A DNA stretch of 64,000 nt. Origin: Hydrogenophaga sp. (GTDB lineage: Bacteria; Pseudomonadota; Gammaproteobacteria; Burkholderiales; Burkholderiaceae_C). The translations under genes and the position numbers were made by a program. The stretch is from the NCBI GenBank assembly GCA_018993155.1, contig JAGKSX010000014.1:1-64000 (forward strand), given 5' to 3'. The notes under the pieces were generated by a model. It had not been told where the DNA came from. It did no database searches and saw only the letters and a list, made by a program, of their open reading frames with translations. This document shows, one piece after another, positions 61,673 through 64,000 of the stretch (the stretch's first letter is position 1; each line of letters opens with the position of its first letter).

Positions 61673-63535
61673 ATGATGGACATCGAAGAAGCGCCTGAAC
61701 ACGCGGCCGATGCGAGCGCGGCCGACACACACCACGAACCAGGCTCTTCGCCGGAGAACCCCACGCCAACGTCCCGGCACGCGCTCGCGCCGCTGGCGGC
61801 GGCCGCGCTGCTCGCGGCTTGTGGCGGCGGTGGCGGGGGCGGTGGCAGCAGCACCGCTGACGCGGCACCGGCGGTGGGCGTGATCGACTTTCCCATCGCC
61901 GGCTACAGCCACATCAACCCCACGAACGACGCCGAGGCCGCGCGCTTCCTTCAGCAGGCGCAGTTTTCCTCCACACCGGCGGAGATGGCCGAGCTGCGCG
62001 GCATGGGCTGCGCGCAATGGCTGTCCAACCAGTTCGCGCGCTATCAGGGCATCACCGGCTGGAACTGGCTGGAGGCCCGGGGCTACGGCGCGGTGGACGC
62101 CAACGGCTACTTCTTCAACCAGTACCCGGCCGACTTCATGATCTGGAACCAGCTTCTGAGCGGGCCGGACATGATGCGCAAGCGCGCCGCGCTGGCGCTC
62201 TCGGAGTTCTTCGTCTCCTCGCTCGCCTCGGCCGAGTTCACCTGGCGCTCGCACGCCTACGCGAGCTGGTGGGACACGCTGGTGCGCAACGCTTTCGGCA
62301 ACTACCGCCAGCTGCTGGAAGATGTCACGCTGCATCCGGCGATGGGCTACTTCCTCAACACCAAGGGCAACCAGAAAGAGAACACCAACACCGGCCGCGT
62401 GCCCGACGAGAACTACGCGCGCGAGGTCATGCAGCTCTTCACCATCGGCGTGGTCGAACTCAACCTCGACGGCACGCCCAAGACCAGCGGCGGCGTGCCG
62501 CTGGAGAGCTACACCCAGGCCGACGTGACCGGCCTGGCGCGCGTGTTCACCGGCTACGACTTCGACACCTCCGACGGCGTGCGCCATCCGGTGGACAGCT
62601 ACACCATCGAGTCGAAGGCCTTCGCGGGCAAGCGCATGTCGTTCAACCCCAACCGGCACTCCAACCTGGAAGCCCGCTTCCTGGGCACCACGGTGCCGGC
62701 CAACACACCAGGGCCCACCGCGCTGCGGATGGCGCTGGACGCCCTGTTCAACCACCCGAACGCCGGCCCGTTCTTCGCGCGCCAGATGATCCAGCGCCTG
62801 GTGACCAGCCACCCCAGCCCGGCCTACGTGGCGCGCGTCGCATCGCGCTTCAACGACAACGGTGCGGGCGTGCGGGGCGACCTCAAGGCGGTGTGGGTGG
62901 CGATCCTGCTCGACGACGAGGCACGTGGGCCGGCCTCGCTGCAAAGCACCACCTTCGGCAAGCTGCGCGAACCCATGCTGCGCTTCATCCAGTGGGCGCG
63001 CACCTTTGGCGTCACGTCGGCGGCCGGCAGCTGGAAGATCTTCGAGCTGAACAACGCGGCCACCCAGCTCGGCCAGAGCCCGCTGCGCTCGCCCTCCGTG
63101 TTCAACTTCTTCCGGCCGGGCTATGTGCCACCGGGCACCGCGCTCTCGGCCTCGGGCGCCACCGCGCCCGAATTCCAGCTGGTCAACGAGTCCACCGTGG
63201 GCGGCTACCTGAACTTCATGCAGGGCGTGATCGAACGCGGCATCAACTGCCCCGAACCCGGCGTGCCGCAGGCCGCCTGGACCAACTACGCCTACGACGT
63301 GCAGGCCAACTACAGCCGCGAGCTTGCACTGGTGGCCGATGCCACGGCGCTGGTGAACCACGTCTGCCTGGTGCTCGCGGCGGGCCAGATCTCCAGCGCC
63401 TCGCGCGCCACCATGGTCTCGGCGCTCAATGCCACGCAGGTGACCACGGCCAGCAGCGACACCGTCAAGCGCCGCCGCATCTGGGCCGCCATCCTGATGG
63501 TCATGGCCTGTCCCGAATACCTGATCCAGAAGTAA
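61673..63535 (+). CDS. DUF1800 exported lipoprotein
   Basis: A 620-residue DUF1800 protein (WLSNQFARYQG, GRVPDENYAREVMQLFTIGVVELN and GPFFARQMIQRLVTSHPSPAYVARVA are characteristic). A lipobox-like LLAAC (Cys 50) is followed by eight glycines, preceded by an unusually long 34-residue acidic stretch before the hydrophobic core. GAGGAGGG lies 8 bases before the ATG, which supports this start. It is 10 bp upstream of a DUF1501 gene; the two families nearly always occur together, with unknown function. Confidence 0.85.
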   Translation: MMDIEEAPEHAADASAADTHHEPGSSPENPTPTSRHALAPLAAAALLAACGGGGGGGGSSTADAAPAVGVIDFPIAGYSHINPTNDAEAARFLQQAQFSSTPAEMAELRGMGCAQWLSNQFARYQGITGWNWLEARGYGAVDANGYFFNQYPADFMIWNQLLSGPDMMRKRAALALSEFFVSSLASAEFTWRSHAYASWWDTLVRNAFGNYRQLLEDVTLHPAMGYFLNTKGNQKENTNTGRVPDENYAREVMQLFTIGVVELNLDGTPKTSGGVPLESYTQADVTGLARVFTGYDFDTSDGVRHPVDSYTIESKAFAGKRMSFNPNRHSNLEARFLGTTVPANTPGPTALRMALDALFNHPNAGPFFARQMIQRLVTSHPSPAYVARVASRFNDNGAGVRGDLKAVWVAILLDDEARGPASLQSTTFGKLREPMLRFIQWARTFGVTSAAGSWKIFELNNAATQLGQSPLRSPSVFNFFRPGYVPPGTALSASGATAPEFQLVNESTVGGYLNFMQGVIERGINCPEPGVPQAAWTNYAYDVQANYSRELALVADATALVNHVCLVLAAGQISSASRATMVSALNATQVTTASSDTVKRRRIWAAILMVMACPEYLIQK

Positions 63536-63545
63536 GGGGCCCGAC

Positions 63546-64000
63546 ATGCACTTCATCCAGCCCGATCTGCACACCCGCCGCGCCTTCCTGCGCCGCGCCG
63601 GCCAGCTGGCCTTCACCGGCGCGGCCCTGCCCACCGCGCTCAACCTCGCGGCCATGGCCGACGCGGCGGCGTTCAACGCCACCGACTACAAGGCCCTGGT
63701 CTGCGTGTTCCTCAACGGCGGCAACGACTACGCCAACACCGTCGTCAACTACGACACCGCCAGCTACGACCAGTACAGCGCCATCCGCGGCGGCGGCGCG
63801 AACCGCACGGCCGGCGGCATCGCCCTGGCGCAGGCCGCGCTCACGCCCACCGTGCTCAACCCCACCGTGGCCCTGCCCGGCGGCAAGCAGTACGCGCTGC
63901 ATCCGTCCATGACCGGCCTGGCCGGCCTGTTCAACAGCGGCGTGGCGGCGGTGCAGCTCAACGTCGGCCCGCTGGTGGCGCCGGTCACCCGCCAGCAGTA
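63546..64000 (+). CDS. DUF1501 Tat-exported protein, N-terminal part
   Basis: The first 151 residues of a DUF1501 protein (sulfatase-like fold). A twin-arginine signal is present (HTRRAFLRRAGQLAFTGAALP), followed by the family motif KALVCVFLNGGNDYANTVV. The window end truncates it; the full protein is usually near 400-500 residues. It is coupled to the DUF1800 gene. Confidence 0.9.
   Translation, partial: MHFIQPDLHTRRAFLRRAGQLAFTGAALPTALNLAAMADAAAFNATDYKALVCVFLNGGNDYANTVVNYDTASYDQYSAIRGGGANRTAGGIALAQAALTPTVLNPTVALPGGKQYALHPSMTGLAGLFNSGVAAVQLNVGPLVAPVTRQQ

Overview
The window is 64 kb of GC-rich, gene-dense bacterial chromosome. Gene content and protein style (OxyR-Dps, CbbA-type aldolase, Bug receptor protein, DUF1800/DUF1501 pair, two-gene NarL-type signalling systems, C-run/G-run intergenic hairpins) point to a betaproteobacterium of the order Burkholderiales, most like Comamonadaceae (Hydrogenophaga, Acidovorax or Variovorax level); the sequence alone does not settle the genus. 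I see no rRNA, tRNA, CRISPR array, insertion sequence or prophage. No gene-free stretch exceeds 300 bases; the longest is the 287-bp proC-ubiA gap. The first 14 bases match the end of an Illumina adapter, so the left edge is probably a contig end.

Layout. 0-9.2 kb: a complete glycerol locus, with an ABC importer (two different ATPases, two permeases, a DUF2160 protein and a binding protein) and GlpD on the minus strand, divergent from GlpR and GlpK. 9.2-18.5 kb: housekeeping genes (proC, ubiA, dps, oxyR, recG, queA, a secreted sugar dehydrogenase, tgt). 18.5-26 kb: small membrane and envelope proteins (two YiaA/B proteins, a coiled-coil zinc-ribbon protein, DUF2145), an LplT-PlsC fusion, an HTH regulator and an MFS transporter. 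26-40.4 kb: a signalling and stress block with four histidine kinases, four response regulators, CsbD, DUF1328, two BON lipoproteins, DUF1345 and a 54-residue membrane peptide. 40.5-48.5 kb: pyk, a DUF481 barrel, PAP2, fructose-bisphosphate aldolase, and an IclR-controlled acyl-CoA ligase/Bug cassette. 48.5-61.5 kb: purC, a thioredoxin-TPR protein, purE-purK, Sua5/TsaC, a lipase-like lipoprotein, dacB, tsaB-rimI-udg, an EamA transporter and pyrF. 61.6-64 kb: the DUF1800/DUF1501 pair, cut by the window end.

The most interesting signal is in the stress block. CsbD, DUF1328 and the 54-residue peptide share a promoter layout: an 18-bp dyad of the form YGTMGG-N6-CCKACR (laid out like the GacA/UvrY box TGTAAG-N6-CTTACA), whose promoter-proximal half lies exactly 48 bp upstream of a CCTACAGTG -10-like element. 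A perfect copy, TGTAGG-N6-CCTACA, precedes the stand-alone receiver gene that starts the two-kinase operon, and a weak one precedes the GacA-like regulator itself. I infer a locally encoded NarL/GacA-type regulon for envelope or osmotic stress.

Other signals: a short leader reading frame upstream of purC that spans an intrinsic terminator and ends in an ATGA overlap with purC; several genes whose -10-like box lies 6-8 bases before the ATG, which suggests leaderless mRNAs; a roughly 220-bp inverted-repeat structure between proC and ubiA; and four copies of a C-run/G-run hairpin repeat.
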